Under the pieces are notes generated by a model. It saw only the letters and a program-made list of their open reading frames with translations. It was not told where the DNA came from and searched no databases. Positions 35,898 through 49,871 of a DNA stretch of 64,000 nucleotides are shown piece after piece. A program made the position numbers and the translations under genes. This stretch comes from Acanthosoma haemorrhoidale. Taxonomy: Eukaryota; Arthropoda; Insecta; Hemiptera; Acanthosomatidae. Position 1 is the stretch's first letter, and every line of letters begins with the position of its first letter. Location of the stretch: NCBI GenBank assembly GCA_930367205.1, contig OV884011.1:167721226-167785225 (forward strand), read 5' to 3'.

Positions 35898-36165
35898 TTA
35901 AAAATATGCAGTTGGTTGTTTTATCAGTTCCTAAATATGACTGTCAACACTGCGAGGTAGGATCATAGCGGCTATAAAGCAGGCTAGTACCTAGGTACTA
36001 CTACCTACTTAGTAGTACCTACTTAGGTTACTAAGTAACTAATCGAACGACACTTAAGTAAACGATAGCGGTACTAGCCTGGTTTATACCCGCTATGATC
36101 CTACCTCGCATAGTTGACAGTCATATTTAGGAACTGATAAAACAAAACCTACTGCATATTTTTAA
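35898..36165. mobile_element. Foldback MITE with about 90-bp inverted arms and TAA target duplication
   Basis: The arms begin TTAAAAATATGCAG and continue in parallel through TTTTATCAGTTCCTAAATAT, GACTGTCAAC, GCGAGGTAGGATCATAGCGG and CAGGCTAGTACC, with only a few mismatches. The central 80 bp are themselves partly self-complementary (repeated TAGTACC/GGTACTA). TAA flanks both sides (35895-35897 and 36166-36168), as expected for PIF/Harbinger-type insertion. There is no coding capacity. Confidence 0.8.
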
Positions 36166-36272
36166 TAATGGTTAATTATAATTCCTTAATAATTCCTTTA
36201 AAAAAACAACAAAACATACAATTAGGTTATCTAATAAAACTCTATTATAATATCAAGTTACAAACTATTCAC

Positions 36273-36369
36273 AGTTACTTTACATGACACATGTGTAAAC
36301 AGTTGTCGTTAGATTTATTTGTCTTTTCCTAAATTAAAACTGTTGACACACGTGTCATGTAAAGTAACT
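36273..36369. mobile_element. Small foldback element, 97 bp
   Basis: AGTTACTTTACATGACAC at the left and its exact complement at the right, continuing with two mismatches to the AAACAGTT/AACTGTT inner end (about 32-bp arms, 33-bp loop). It lies 107 bp from the foldback at 35898-36165 but shares no sequence with it. No obvious target duplication was seen. Confidence 0.65.
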
Positions 36370-39300
36370 TCGCGAAAGTGCACACACTATACCATCACAT
36401 GTTGAAGCGAACTTGCGTGACAACGAGCCAGCCCTCAATCTAACGAGAAATCTTGGTCGATTGCCTCGCTGGAGATTGATGCTGTGACGAGATTTATCAA
36501 CATTCTACCAGCCATCACCATCACCTCACTATCATATACTAGTTGATCAGAGGATGAATTGTCTCCGTTTTTCATATTAATAATTTTTTTTAACGGCTAA
36601 AACATTGTCAAAGCAATCATGAGTGACATTGTGTTTTGTAAAATGTAGACTGTAAACGAAATATTGAAGATAATGTAGAAAATACATTGAGATTTCGTTG
36701 TGGTACAGATCCTACTATTAACGATTATTTTCCAAAGAAAAACCAAGAGATGCTTATAAGGGAATCCACGTCAGTTTGCAAGAGATCACGGAAGGGACAG
36801 GATTCACATTCCAGACCTGCCAATCTCTGATGAAACTGAACCATCCCTTGTCGAACGAACAGCCATGAAGATATCTTTAGTAGGTTCTCTTTATTTTCTG
36901 AGACCAACGCCAGTGTAATATTATTTTAAATAATACTCGAATATACTTTAATTTAAATCGTGATTGCTTATACTATTAACGGTATAATATTAGCACTTTA
37001 CAAAATATAAAAGAAAAGTTCAGAATGAGCGAATGTGCTGTCAGCTTAGCAATATTTGTCAATATGTTAATTAGTCAATGTTTGTTATATAAGAAAAATG
37101 CGGCAGTGGTGATTGGTGATCTCTCATCATACTTTCGTATTTGAATGAAAATGAACAGTTTGGCTGACCCTTTGGTGGTTCAATTCGACAGGGCGAAGAT
37201 AATATTTTGTACACAACCTTGCTGTTAGAATGTTTGTTTTCATCTAGAGTTTGATCTAGCCATTTAATCGATGAAGAATCTGCACAGAAAGATATGCTAT
37301 ACAACAAACCTTTAAGCTATTAATTTGTTTTTTAATTGATTATAAAATCTAAAGCATGCTAAATTAAAACACTAGTCGACAAGATTTGACGCCGATGTGC
37401 GGTTCTTATAGAATTTTTCTCGATTTCTTTGAAATGTAATGGATCTCGAATTTCAATTTTTTTACGATCTCAGTGCATTTTTGCACGTAAAAAAGGCCAT
37501 AATGAGCTTATCAAGCAGGATAGTGAGACTCTTTGGAACTGCTAATATTAATTTCAGTTTCCAAACCAAAACGTTTATACTTTTCAACAAGTACGAGGCA
37601 ATTTGACTTCCAGTTTGACTTCCTGTACGTTATTCCCGGTGGTTTTGGCCATGCTAAAACATAAACTGTTTGTTGTAATGCATTCCGGGTAAAGGGATAA
37701 GACACTACAACTGTGAAGTGAGTCTAATTAGTCTTCAAGTCTAATTAGTTAATAAGTATTTTGAAATTAAAATAAAATAAAGTGAACATATTTTTTAGAG
37801 GAAAATGCCCAAAATAATTTATAATTTAATTGGTGGTTTAGTAATCAAAATCGTGTTTCCCCAGACTTAAACTAAATACGAAAATATATTTACAATGGCT
37901 CTGTCACTTCTTGTGTTTTTATAAGTAATCATGATGTACCTCCATTTCGCCAGTCTTTTGGGTCCTTAGCTACTTTTGTCCTCTAATCCATAGTTGAGTG
38001 ATATATTCGCAGTAGTGTGATATGAGAAGGGGAAAATGGTAGTGATCGGCCATGTTTCGCACCATAGCTGTGAATTTCTTGTCTGTTGACCCTGGCCCTT
38101 GGCCGAGCTTAAGACTGGCGACTTGCCGATCAAGTCCCAGGCACCGAGATTTTTTCACAGTAGGCCAGGCTATAGTGACTTAGGGGAATCTAACTTTACA
38201 TTGAAGTTTACCTACCGACTTTTACATTGAACAAAAACTTTAGCCAAAGGGCATAAAAAGGCACAAAAAATAAGCTTTTGTCAGGCAACAATTTTTACAG
38301 TTTTATTTGTAAATATTTTGGAAATTTTTTTGTATTTGTTGACAATGTCTTATTTGGTTACTGACACGGTTTAGTGAAATATGAAGTTTCCTTTGAAGAC
38401 TACAAAGGTGGATGGCGGAAGACCGACATTAAGAATTCATATTTCAATCGTGGGCTACGACCGTTTAAACATTTATAGAACTGATTGCCTAGGCTGAGGG
38501 GGAGAATTCACCATCTCCAACCTGCATGTTTTTCCTACCTCTATGCTGTTTAACAACAAGACCTTTACAATACACGTCCTTCATCATTAATATATAATTA
38601 ATAATATATTTGATTTGCTTTTTATTATTGTTGTCTATGTTTATAACACTCCATTAATGAAGCTTTTTTTCTGTGTCATGAGTTAATTCTTTTTTTAGTT
38701 TTGCTTTATTATTATTGGTCCCACAATAAAATGTACTGGCAAGTTTTGCGAATGGGCTGTCTCACTGGATGCTACACATTGTGTTTCCAGCTATTCGGAA
38801 AAGAGCAACAATGTGGCTACTTTGTGAACAAGTCTTCTGAAGCAACATTGGAATGAGTGTTAGGGTGGAAAATTGGAAAATTATATTCAACCAAAAAATT
38901 CCTACGTTTTTTCGAACGTTCATAACGAAAAATTCATACCATTTCGAAAGTCGGAAATCCGTAGGCAAGTCTTAGTCACAAGTCATTAGTTGGGCACAAC
39001 GGCCATGTATCGGGTAGTGCAATAATCAGTACACTAAATGTACTTCCTCAAACAAGAACTATTATGCACTTTATTGGGATCATATATATCACTTATAAAC
39101 ATAAGAGTGCTTCTACTCAGCACAGAGCATCAGTACTATCGCCACTTCCACGAGGTGTGTGCTGTTCAGTCTCAAAATAGTAAACACTCCATTAAAAAAA
39201 AAGAACTCACAATAATGGCATAATTTACAGTTAAGACTATTTATACAGAACAATTGACTGGGTGAAACAGTTAACAGGTCAATGTGGCTTGGTTGTTCCT

Positions 39301-39827
39301 GAGAAGGTACCTGGTTGCCATCAAGTTCTTCACGGTAGTTAACGTGGTTTGCTTGTCCTTTAGAAAGTATTCGGATGTAGGATCTGGTATAGAGTCAAGT
39401 CAGGCTTCTCTTGTCAGATACTTTCCTGGGGACTTTAGGTGTCCCTTTGAGCACTCAAAATAGTCACTTTTCACTAGGTCATGTTGTGCAGTCTTGCCCG
39501 GCGGGATGCATGTTGTTCAATGTTTATTTTTTTGCTTTGTTTGCTATAATCTAAGCCAACCTTTGTTGGGATAAAGCGCTTAGTCATATTACTGTCACAT
39601 CATTTCGTTCTTTCCTCCTACCACTATGGATATTCACTTGTAAGGGCTTTTGCCGGTGCACAAACAGGTATGAGGTTCGTCCTAATTTGGTAAAACCTCC
39701 AGCCTCGTTCTCATAGTGATTAGGAGCAAGTGATTTCCTCAGTAAGTCCCCTTGTAGGTGCTGGAAATATTCATCTTCCCCCAGACCTCGAAGCCTACAG
39801 ACCCACTGTGCAGGCAGGAGTACGGCG
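36370..39827. other. Long spacer, nothing firmly identified
   Basis: Frames at 36725-36907, 37071-37307, 37511-37705, 37970-38158 and 38762-38968 (all minus) are isolated, have no recognised domains and sit in AT-rich DNA. 39460-39930 is GC-richer and includes the palindrome listed next. Confidence 0.4.
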
Positions 39828-39858
39828 AGGTGACGTCATATAGCCCCTGACGTCACCT
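39828..39858. promoter_or_regulatory. Palindrome carrying two CRE-type TGACGTCA sites
   Basis: AGGTGACGTCA (39828-39838) and TGACGTCACCT (39848-39858) are perfect 11-bp inverted copies with a 9-base loop. Each contains the full cAMP-response element TGACGTCA (39831-39838 and 39848-39855). No adjacent gene is known here, so function is inference. Confidence 0.45.
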
Positions 39859-40647
39859 TTATCGACCGTACCAACATCAATGGGTCCCGGATCTGGGTCA
39901 TAGCCGTAGTGGCTTCGAGTCCTGCGGTCACAGTTGGCAAACAGTATTCAACCAGTAGTCGATAAATAGTCAATCATTAATACAAATTAATATTTGCTAA
40001 GATAACAACACTGTTTATTTTCGCATTCACAAATTGCGATGGCATTAAGTACTAGATTTCTACTAGCTATAACTAGCTCTGTGTAGTCTAGATGAAACTC
40101 TTTGGTGCTGTTGTTTGTTATTGTCATATGTCGGTTAACAATGTATTGTATAAGACGATGTGTTATTGTCTCCTCCAAAACCTCTTAAGACCTAGCAAAG
40201 TTAATGCTAGGTAATCGGCGAAACCTCTATTTCGATATTATCAACCGAATTCAATAAGTACTCGTTTATCCTCAAGAGGACAATCTTTTAGTTTAAGTGA
40301 ATCAAGCACAAACTTTTGGGATATTGAAATTTTATTGCCCAAAATTCATGCATTTTAAACTCGTTTTTGGAAATGGAATTGGTTCTTTATTGAGCAAATA
40401 ACCATATGGATTCTGACTCACTATGGGCACTGAAAACCATTTGTCATCGACTGGCTTTACACAAATACGTTTTATAGATCTCGTGCCAGAGTGCCACTTA
40501 CCGAGACAGTGACCTTTATGTATTGGTTTTAGCACTAAAGCCTGTATGTATTCTCTACTGGATTCAATTATCTGTGCATAAAATGGAATCCCTGTGGAAA
40601 TGTTCTCAAGTTGGTATTTTAACTAGATCAAGTAACCACGGTATGTA
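39859..40647. other. Spacer
   Basis: Short frames only (39987-40178 and 40332-40535, minus). No domain recognised. Confidence 0.4.
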
Positions 40648-40742
40648 CACAGGTGGTCTGAAAAGTTTCCGACCTCAACATGAAGATGATAATAAAATAA
40701 ATAAAAGCTTTGTTAGGTCGCAAACTTTTCAGACCACCCTCG
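40648..40742. mobile_element. Mariner-type MITE, copy 2 (95 bp, opposite orientation)
   Basis: Starts CACAGGTGGTCTGAAAAGTT and ends with CAGACCACCCTCG, the reverse-complement arrangement of copy 1 at 2758-2879. TA flanks both sides (40646-40647 and 40743-40744). It is shorter than copy 1 by about 27 bp in the AT-rich interior; the shared interior includes TGAAGATGATAATAAAATAA (complement in copy 1). Confidence 0.85.
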
Positions 40743-43700
40743 TACCTTAAAACGCATTTTCGGACGCTAGAACAATTTTTACCAAACAAATTCATAATTT
40801 ACTACACTTTTTGACACTGAATTGGTGAGCTGAGAACTGCTTTAATCCCACGATCATAACGAAAACTTGATTACGTGCTTACACTTCGTCAAGTAATAAA
40901 TGGTTATGCCAAAGATTACCTGTTAATCCACAGTAATATAAGTCGTCTTAGAGTTGTATGATGGACTATTGTAATTTGATTACATGGAGCCATTGAGGTT
41001 TGAATTTGCTACATTAAAAACTTCAGTGAATCGTTTTTTATAAAATTCGTGACAGGTAAACTAATAACCATCTGCAAATGCAGTCATTTTAAAGGAGGGA
41101 GAAACATATCTCATTCTCGGATGAGGTTATCTTCCGCATTTTTTATCGCGGCACAAGCACCAACTGGCTTACCAGAGGCAGAAATTGGTTTCTAGAAATA
41201 AAGTTATTGTGTTTACTTTGATTATATCAAATTTGAAAGCTACTTTCTTGTTACACCTGATGAGCATGACATCTGTTGATCTAAAATAATAAGTCCCGTG
41301 TTATAATCATACATCATTGTCTCTATTTTCATCGCTTTGCTTAAAAATTTATGAGCTTCAAAGAGAATATTTAAAGAAAAAAAATCGTGAACAGATAAAA
41401 ATATCTATGTTTTACAAAATTTATAGAATAATTAAATAGATAGAATATTATAAAATAAATATATTTATAATGCTGCCTTCATCCTTTTGGTCAATAATAT
41501 TATAAACTCCATTTATTCACCAGTTGACTGTTTTGATTATCATAGACTTATTACGCCGTTAACACACAAATATTATTCTTACGTCACTGAAACCAGATTA
41601 CTTTGTCTTTAGTTATATCTGGACACATTAATACACACTTTAGTTCGTGGGCTCAATACTATTGCTCCTCAATCCGAAACAAATAGTTGTTATTTATTAT
41701 TATTTATGGAGTATAGACTCCCTTGCGTTTTAAATACAACTGCACTCTCTTGAAACAGTATAACAACTGAAATCTTTCATGTAGTGACTGACACATTAGC
41801 AAGGTATAATCTAGAACCCCCGAGCGAATTTATGACAACATTTTTAATTGTGTTGGAAGACAAACACTACCATGTAAGAGCAATGTTCTTCTGTCAGTCT
41901 GAACGTTCCTGGCAGTACCAAACTACACAGGACAAGGAAGGCCCGATGGGAGACTCTGATTGAGGACACATGTTCATCCATAGCTGAGTGGGTCGTGTCC
42001 TCAATATTAAATGTTCCATCTGTCACCTCCTGCCTGAGCCATGACATTCGGGTGTTCTTCAGCCTCCTACCACCTGGTGCTCTTCTTTCCTGTGCTGTAC
42101 TAGCTGATTGGATTGGCCGTATCTAGCAGCAGTGGACACAACATCTTGTTTGTGTCACTTGGAAGATTCCTTGCTTCTTTTGTTTTTGTCTGAAACATAA
42201 GTAATTTGATCATTCAGTAGCAGTTGACAGAATATGAAGTGACACTGTACCCACGCCCATTGTAACTTTAAAAAGACGCTTGACAGCGTCCGAAAGAAGA
42301 AGAAGATATTGATGCTGATGCAAGAGTGAAAGAATGGTTTCGTCTTTCTAATTTGTGTAGGGCCAGATATTGAAGAAAAGTTAACGAAACAAAATACTTC
42401 TGTGTAGGGAGGATCCTCTAAAATGAGTGGTTATATAGTCAAATGTTACTGTGGGGAATAGTGTTAATAGGGATTATTACAAATAATTAACAGCCAAAGA
42501 AAAAATACACTGGCAGGGTGACGACTCAAACCCAATATCCAGTCAACATTATTGACGTTTGAATTCACCAACTGTTCCTTTTTTTGTGAAAAATACGGAT
42601 GAACGGATCTTTCAGAACGACACGGCGCTTAGCAGAGAGGATAGTCAAACGGCTGGGGCAGAATAGAGTTGAACGGCCTTGAAGGCACTGCCAGATCGAT
42701 CCAAGGACCGTACGACCGAGTTGTCACCAAACTGGCTCCGGGGATCGGTCGCCTCTGACCACCGCTGTCTACATGGTTTAGTTACATAATATTCTTTGCG
42801 GTGGCTGAATATGCAATAAGCCAACCTCGCTAATACAGGGAAACCCTCACGTGCTTCGATGGGGCTTCCGCTGACTTCCGGCGTACATTTGCTCCATAGA
42901 AAATCCAAACATTCACAGACAAATCTTTGTTCCTTTGATAATTATAAATGTGTGGCTCCTGCGTGAACAGTTCTGCCCCTCTTTTCAAAGTTTATATACT
43001 TATTTGGATCACATCCAAAATATAATATATATGTATGTGTGTGTGTTTTCCAGCATAACTATGGAATGCTAAAATCAATTTAAACTAAACAAAGCACACA
43101 TACGACTTACTACCTGAAAAAAAAAATACTGTGTGGGTAAGGAAAGATGTTAAGATGTACAAACTACCGACGTTGGTGTCGTCTCCAGGGTGACATGATT
43201 ATTGGGATAAATACATACCATAGCAACACCGGGTAGGTAACGTTTGTTTGTTCGAGATAAAGCAAGCAACTGAATGAAGATGTGTATGTTCCCTAGATTA
43301 TTTGTTAGCATAAACGCTATGGACCTTTACAATAAATGTAATGTTATTAAATGATGTTTGTTAGAAAAAATCTTATTATTAATTATTAGAAAAAAGGCTC
43401 CAGCATTTGATATGAGTGTTTTTGTGGATAAGGACCAGAGGAAATGATCTGGCACCTTAGACCGTCATCTTGGATATATGATTGATTCGCCGAACTAACA
43501 TGACACCTTTCAAAAATATGACTGATAGGGCAATTGAAATATGGCCATAGTGTTGCGCTAAACTAAAGCAAGTGGATTTAATAACCTAAAACTAAAACTA
43601 AATTAAGGGAAGCATAGATTAAGATTGAAACTTAAAAAAACATTTAGACTAAAATTAAATTGAATAGAGGCAAAACAGCTGATTTCCGGCAAAAAACTTC

Positions 43701-44157
43701 TAAAAAACCATAGAAAATTTTTTAGCGATGAATCGATGCTTTGGCCACTTTTGCAGGACAAAGGCAGATCAAAAATGTCAAATAACTTACGAAATTATAG
43801 CATTAACCTGAGTAGTAATATAGGGTGTCGTTTTGAAGGTTTTTGCTACGCTGAATGGTATGGGACTGGTTCCAAGACGGTTTAATCACTTCTGAAAGAC
43901 GAAAAACGGTCACAAAATAACAATTAACGAAATAACATGTATAATAATTAACTTTATCACATTATATCATACTATATAACAAATAATTAATTTAATTTGT
44001 TAACATGTCCGGTCCTGGACCATTTAATCATTTTTGTTTATATTCTATTGGTTGTATAAACCAATTTTATAAATCAAATATATATTTCTTTTAAATTATA
44101 AAAAAATACATAAAAAATTTTACATATAAGTTCAACACACATGATTAAACTAATTAA
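40743..44157. other. Long spacer
   Basis: GC-richer islands with minus frames at 41844-42047 (MSWLRQEVTDGTFNIEDT...) and 42645-42908 have no recognised domains or good splice sites. The rest is AT-rich. Confidence 0.4.
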
Positions 44158-44680
44158 TTAATACCTTCCTGACTTAGGGTAACGATAAAAAATAAACGGG
44201 TCTGATGACACGAAGACCTTATTGAAAACATCATTATTCGTAGTGATCCAGCAGGTTTGTTTTATAACGATCCATCCTAAATCGTTTGTATTCTTTATTT
44301 CGACATCTTGGGAAAGATGTCCACGGGAAGAAGACTTACGGGTAATAATAAAGCACATTCTACAATATCGGCCTCGTGCATCATGACCGTTGATGGCATA
44401 TGATACCAAGGGTATAACGACACAGCTAGGTTTGTTGTGAATTCCCTCAATGAATTCGAGTTTTTGTTTCCTCTTTGATCGATTTAGTAGACTCATTAGA
44501 TCTCCAAGCTTTGAAGTGACAGACGATTGTACCCTAAAATGTAATATATAGTCCATGAACTTAATGCGTGCATAAAGTGGTGATATTCCCAATCGAAGGC
44601 CTTTTACGTTAGATGGTCCAGAATGAGGTCTGGACAAGTCATTCTTTTTAGCTCCACATACAACACAGTCGCTGGCTGAT
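44158..44680 (-). CDS. Unrecognised ORF with two CxxC pairs
   Basis: An uninterrupted minus-strand frame of about 173 codons, the longest in the window outside the LINE RT and endonuclease frames. It follows a stop near 44680 with SDCVVCGAKKNDLSRPHSGP, then a charged segment (LLNRSKRKQKLEFIEGIHNK), a second pair GRYCRMCFI, and ends FIFYRYPKSGRY before the stop at 44158-44160. The early residues could be reached through a weak acceptor (TTAATCAG). Two CxxC pairs about 110 residues apart could bind zinc, as in some transposase tails, but I recognise no family. It may be a domesticated or dead transposon piece, a host exon, or chance. Confidence 0.35.
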
Positions 44681-47600
44681 TAATTCGTGTATTATTTGAG
44701 CAACTTTATATTTTAACAAGATTCCATTAGATAGGACTCGTTACCCTGTCTTTATTGTCCCGGTAAGTGGACAGCTTGGTAAACGCGTTAAAAACATAAT
44801 CATTTAAAACTCAGCAGAGATCTAAATCGGTGGAAGCCTGTTACGACACTTATGTGGGAAACACATAACAGGTATAGCAATTCAAAGAAGTAACAGCAAA
44901 CCGGAATATTTTTCTAAACATTATCGTAAGTCCAGTTTTCATGTTTTCCTCCCGGTCCTACTTCGCAATAACATTTCAGCAAATGGCAAAACCCGAATTT
45001 ATAATTTATAAATTAGAATTTATAAAAATTCTCTCATAACAATTACGTCGATAACTTATATTACAAAATTAATCAAGAATATTGTCTTATAATTGTATAA
45101 ATTGAGCCCCACAAAAGTTTTAAGCACTTGCTTACTTCAAGCACTCTGATTTTTTTACGTAGATTCGCGCATACATAGATTTTTAGGCATGAAAAAACAA
45201 ACTTAATTGATGTTCGCCATTCTGCCCACCTTTGTACTAGTTGTCTCCAAGAATCTTTAATTTGGTAAAAATAGCATAGATGCTTTTTGCCACCTCTGGT
45301 GATGCGTAAATGACCCTGTCGATATTCACTTATTCAAAACACAAATCCTAACAATGGCATTATTTACAACTACGAAATTAACAGGACAGGTTAAGGAAAC
45401 AAACAAATTATCATATATTCAGAGATAGAAATTCATGAATCAAATTCTTGAGAATATTTTTAGGATATATTTTGAACAATCTTAGTTTATTAATTGTTTA
45501 TACAAATTCATGAATTTTAACTCTTCAAACTAAAAAATATTAGTTAAATTTTAGTGCATAAATAGATCCATAGTGAACAACCAACAAAAAAAAAAACTAA
45601 CTGCTCTATGAACGGACTGTTAAAATTTGTCTTGTCGCTTTAGTAACGGCTACATGGCATACAAGAAACAAAATTCCAGTTGGTTGCGAGGACACCTCCA
45701 ACAACAAACTAATGAAATTGAGTAATCACAGCACATTAAACGAATAATAAACAATTGATTGTTAAAGGAGAAAAACTAAACTCTATAACACTATGGTCAA
45801 GCACTGTCATAATCTTAACTTAAGCAATGTTCCCTTTACGTAACAGTTGAAATTGTAAATTTCATAGTTGTGTGAAGACTAATTCAGCGGAGGGGACCTT
45901 TAAAAACATTTTAGAAACGAGAGTATCTATAATCGGCATGGAATGGTAGAGAATAAGATGTAGTGGAGAATACAAAACGTAGGCTTCTTCAACTATTGCA
46001 TTCCCCGCATTGATAACCCAGATGAGTCAACTAGTTAGTATTTCAATGATTACAAAGCAACTATGCATTCAAATAACACAGATGTTTTTTTATGACATGA
46101 AAAACGACTAGATAACTCATTCCCACATTGCATGTCACATGTCTTCCACTTCGTGACTGAAAATACAAACAAACATTAACAAACCGCCTTTCTTGTTTGT
46201 AATACATGAACTTGAACAAACCTTAGCCTCACAAATAACCTCCCCACAATGGAAGCTCAGTCCATACCTGAAATTACATTATACTGTTACTACAAACGTG
46301 TATTTAGTGCAATACATTGAACCAAGTCTAATTAATGTCACCCTAATGCCCTAATTCAACCTGTCTGGTTTATAGTTTCTTAATTATGACTTTTTATTTT
46401 GGTCCTGTAATCAATCATAAAAGTCATTAAAATCGTGTTCGTAAGTTTAAGTCAACCGGTGTTTTTTTTTATAGCATTGATATTTTGCGTGGTAGTTTCA
46501 TCTGATGCGCCGATAAAAATCCTGTTAAAAATAATAAGTGTCATTAACCGGTTAGATATATTTTAATGAAAAAACAGGTTTGTGCAAGGCATCGAAGAAG
46601 ATATGGACGTGCTCCTTAAGAATATGTAAACTACGTTTAATTCTTTTTAAATATTTAAATAAAAACAGCTGTTACTAGTTCCCGTGCACAGTTCCAATGT
46701 ATGTGGCGTGTTAGAGACACTTCTTTTGAATACTTAATTCAATACAACTTGAAAGGAAATCCATCAATAGATAATGAACAGTAGGATCATCGAAACTGTT
46801 AATTGTGTGATAATACTCACTTCGTAAACTTCTTTGAACCGCCCGAGCCAATTCCGAACTAAAAACTAATCCTACTCCACAGCTAGCCAAGCATTATTCC
46901 GCTAATGGCTGACTGAAGAGCAGAGCCCTCTGGCAGACAAAAACACAAAGCTCTATCTGTGACCAGATGCTTTGTCCCCCGGCCAACTTCTTGCTACAGT
47001 TCCCTTGCCTACTTCTTCTTCTCCGTTGTTGATCACCTAATACAAACTGGATACTCCAGTGTAGAGTTAGTTCATGCAAGACCGCTTCACCTAGTAAAGT
47101 ATTGACCATCCTGTGAACGTTGTACAAATCCTACCATTATACTTGAGATTCAATAAACTAATTAAAAGATTCCTAAGTAATAATCATTGAATTTTAATTA
47201 TCAATGTCATGCCATAACATCCAACTCACAGAGGTTTAGAGTCTAATAGGTCAAGTAACAGAGGTTACGTCTCTAAATTGGGGCAAATTTTTTTAAGTTG
47301 AAAATATATTTCATCAACAAGAAACAGTCATAATGAGGAATATTTTAATCAGCCCGCACATTCGATACTTGCATTCACGACAAAAAGGAACTGATATATA
47401 ACACATATGTATAGTGTAAGCTTACTAAATATGTTTTGAAATTAACTCGAAAAAAAATCATTAGAGACGGAATAAAGATGTGTTGAATCAACAGTGATGT
47501 TATTTTTTCTCAATAAGGAAAAACGAACACTTTTTTTATAAAATATATGAGGTCTGTAACTTTGTTTCTTCCCTTAACTTATCTTTTAAAAAATATTAAA

Positions 47601-49871
47601 TATTAATATATAAAAATACATCTAAAACAAAATTAATTATGGACTCCTGCGAACTTTGAATTTATTTCTAAAATCCGACCAAAAATGTTAAATAATCCAA
47701 CTACTTTTTGGAGCAATGGAATTAAATCAGGACATTAATTATGTATCTATTCCATTATATTACTGGATAGTTTTGTATTTTGGATTAAAACGAATCTCAA
47801 AAAAAAGTTATACAAATTTTACATAACCATGATTTTTGGCTAGCTAACTGACTGTTTTTAGTTTTTTGTAATGGAAACTGTGATTTCACAAAAAACAAAA
47901 CAGAAAATCCCAAGCAATGAATGCAACTTAATCGTGATCCTTTGCTTTGCAACTCAATTTACTAAATTTAGCCCGGAATGAATTAGCTGAAAAAATGAGA
48001 AACCTTATTTGGTCTATTGAGGATGGTAGTATAGTACTGCAACGACGGAACACAAACGGTGCCTAATGATGATAAGAAATTCTAACTACGTCAAGATTGT
48101 TTTCTTACCTTTATAGATTAGATTTATAGAATAGTTTAAATCATCTTCGACACGGCCACGTTTCCAAAGGAGGGCGGGGCTCATCAGGTCACAGTCGTTT
48201 TTTGCAAAGATGTAACAATGATGACGATTATGACTAAAACCTTTTCAGTGCTATTTTACGGCATCGTAATCAGATTAATCTTCATCGTAGAAATGATGAT
48301 AGTTATAATTAGAGTGATGGTGGTTATGATGACTGCGACAAAGATGACAGTGATTATCAAATGAAAATGGATTTGGACGAAGATCAGCCAGCTTAATGTT
48401 GTCAGTTGGTACTAAATACTAAAGTACTAAATTCTCCAGTTTAGAAATGTTGATTTTAAATAGAACTAATCAAAAAAATACGTCAGTCGAGTGTGCAGTA
48501 TCACACAATGAAGGTTTTCAATGATTTTACTGATTGCTCCCTCTTGATCGAAGTATTATTGAATTTTTCTTATTACCATACACATTTTAAAACAGTTTAT
48601 TTAACCTGCCCTATTGAATGGTACTGTTTTTTATCAGGGAGTTTTTCACTACGCCTACATCAGTTTTAAATAAAAATTAACAAACATAATTTCATTAATA
48701 TGATTTTATGATGTGTGTAGTCCTTGAAACCCCCAGCGTACTATACATGATTTTTTAATCAGCATAGCTTTTGGTATCTTACACAAAACACTAAAGAAAA
48801 ATTATTATTTTGATAATACAATAATTATGAATGATTACTAAAACTTATCATTTTTCATAAGATTACTTTTATTCATAACATTAAATTGGCTTTCAAGAAA
48901 AATCAACTGAAGTAATTAATTAATTAATTAATAGCCCTTATTTATGCTGTGTGGAGTTGAAAATCGTTTCCAATCGTCAGATAAGATAATTATATAAAAC
49001 TGAATCTTTACGTAGTTCATCTGAACGTAGTTCAAATGAAGAATTAACAAATCGCCTGCTCAGGCAGACATGCAAAAACATATGGGTATCTCATTTTGAA
49101 AAGATCAATAAAACAGTAGAAATAATAGGTATGTTGTCAATTACTACCTACCAAGTTATTTTGCATTATAATTACTTATTGACTTCTTTGAAATACCTCT
49201 ATTTTCCTACTTAAAAAAATGTATATTTCTTTTGTGCTCTAAGTTAAAGCTTTGCTGAAGCCAAATTTTAAACACGTCATCAATTAAGCAATAAAGTAGC
49301 AAACACAACGATAACTAGATGATTAAAATCATCAAATGTCCTAATTTAGAACTTTGGGAACCCTGTGTGCCAGCAATACCATCTCACCGAAAGCAGGATG
49401 CATTCACACACCTATAGATCAAAGGACGGATAATTGAATCAGAAATACCAGATACAATCGACCTCATCGAATGCTGTGGGAACTTGAATGGTTAGGCTCA
49501 GTCAATAGTTTTCTGCTAATCTAATACCCATGGATGTAAAAGAGGACATGAGACTGCTCGTTGTTAGGATGGACCACGACTCAGCAGAACTTACAGAAGA
49601 GTACTGCAATAAGGGTAATCCTAATGAAGACGTCTGAAATGAAAAAACAATAGTTTCATTGCTTACATTAAACATTTTATAAGATGCCGGAATATTTTTC
49701 ATTACACAAAGTGGAACCTCCGTGTCAAACAGGTTTGAAGGAAAGTGGATTTATAAATAACATATACAGGATAAACACTTCCACTTACAGTGCCGTGTAA
49801 CACAACAACAATCATTTCTATCCACAGAAACTACCACTATTGTGTATACATAAGGCAAAGCCTTGGAGATA
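44681..49871. other. Long AT-rich spacer
   Basis: A minus frame at 46894-47127 lies in a GC-richer patch, and a donor-like GAA|GTGAGT site sits at about 46815 on the same strand, so a minus-strand exon near 46816-47130 is possible but unsupported by homology. 48220-48390 is rich in GAT/ATG triplets. A TTAA run lies at 48917-48933. No named gene. Confidence 0.4.
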
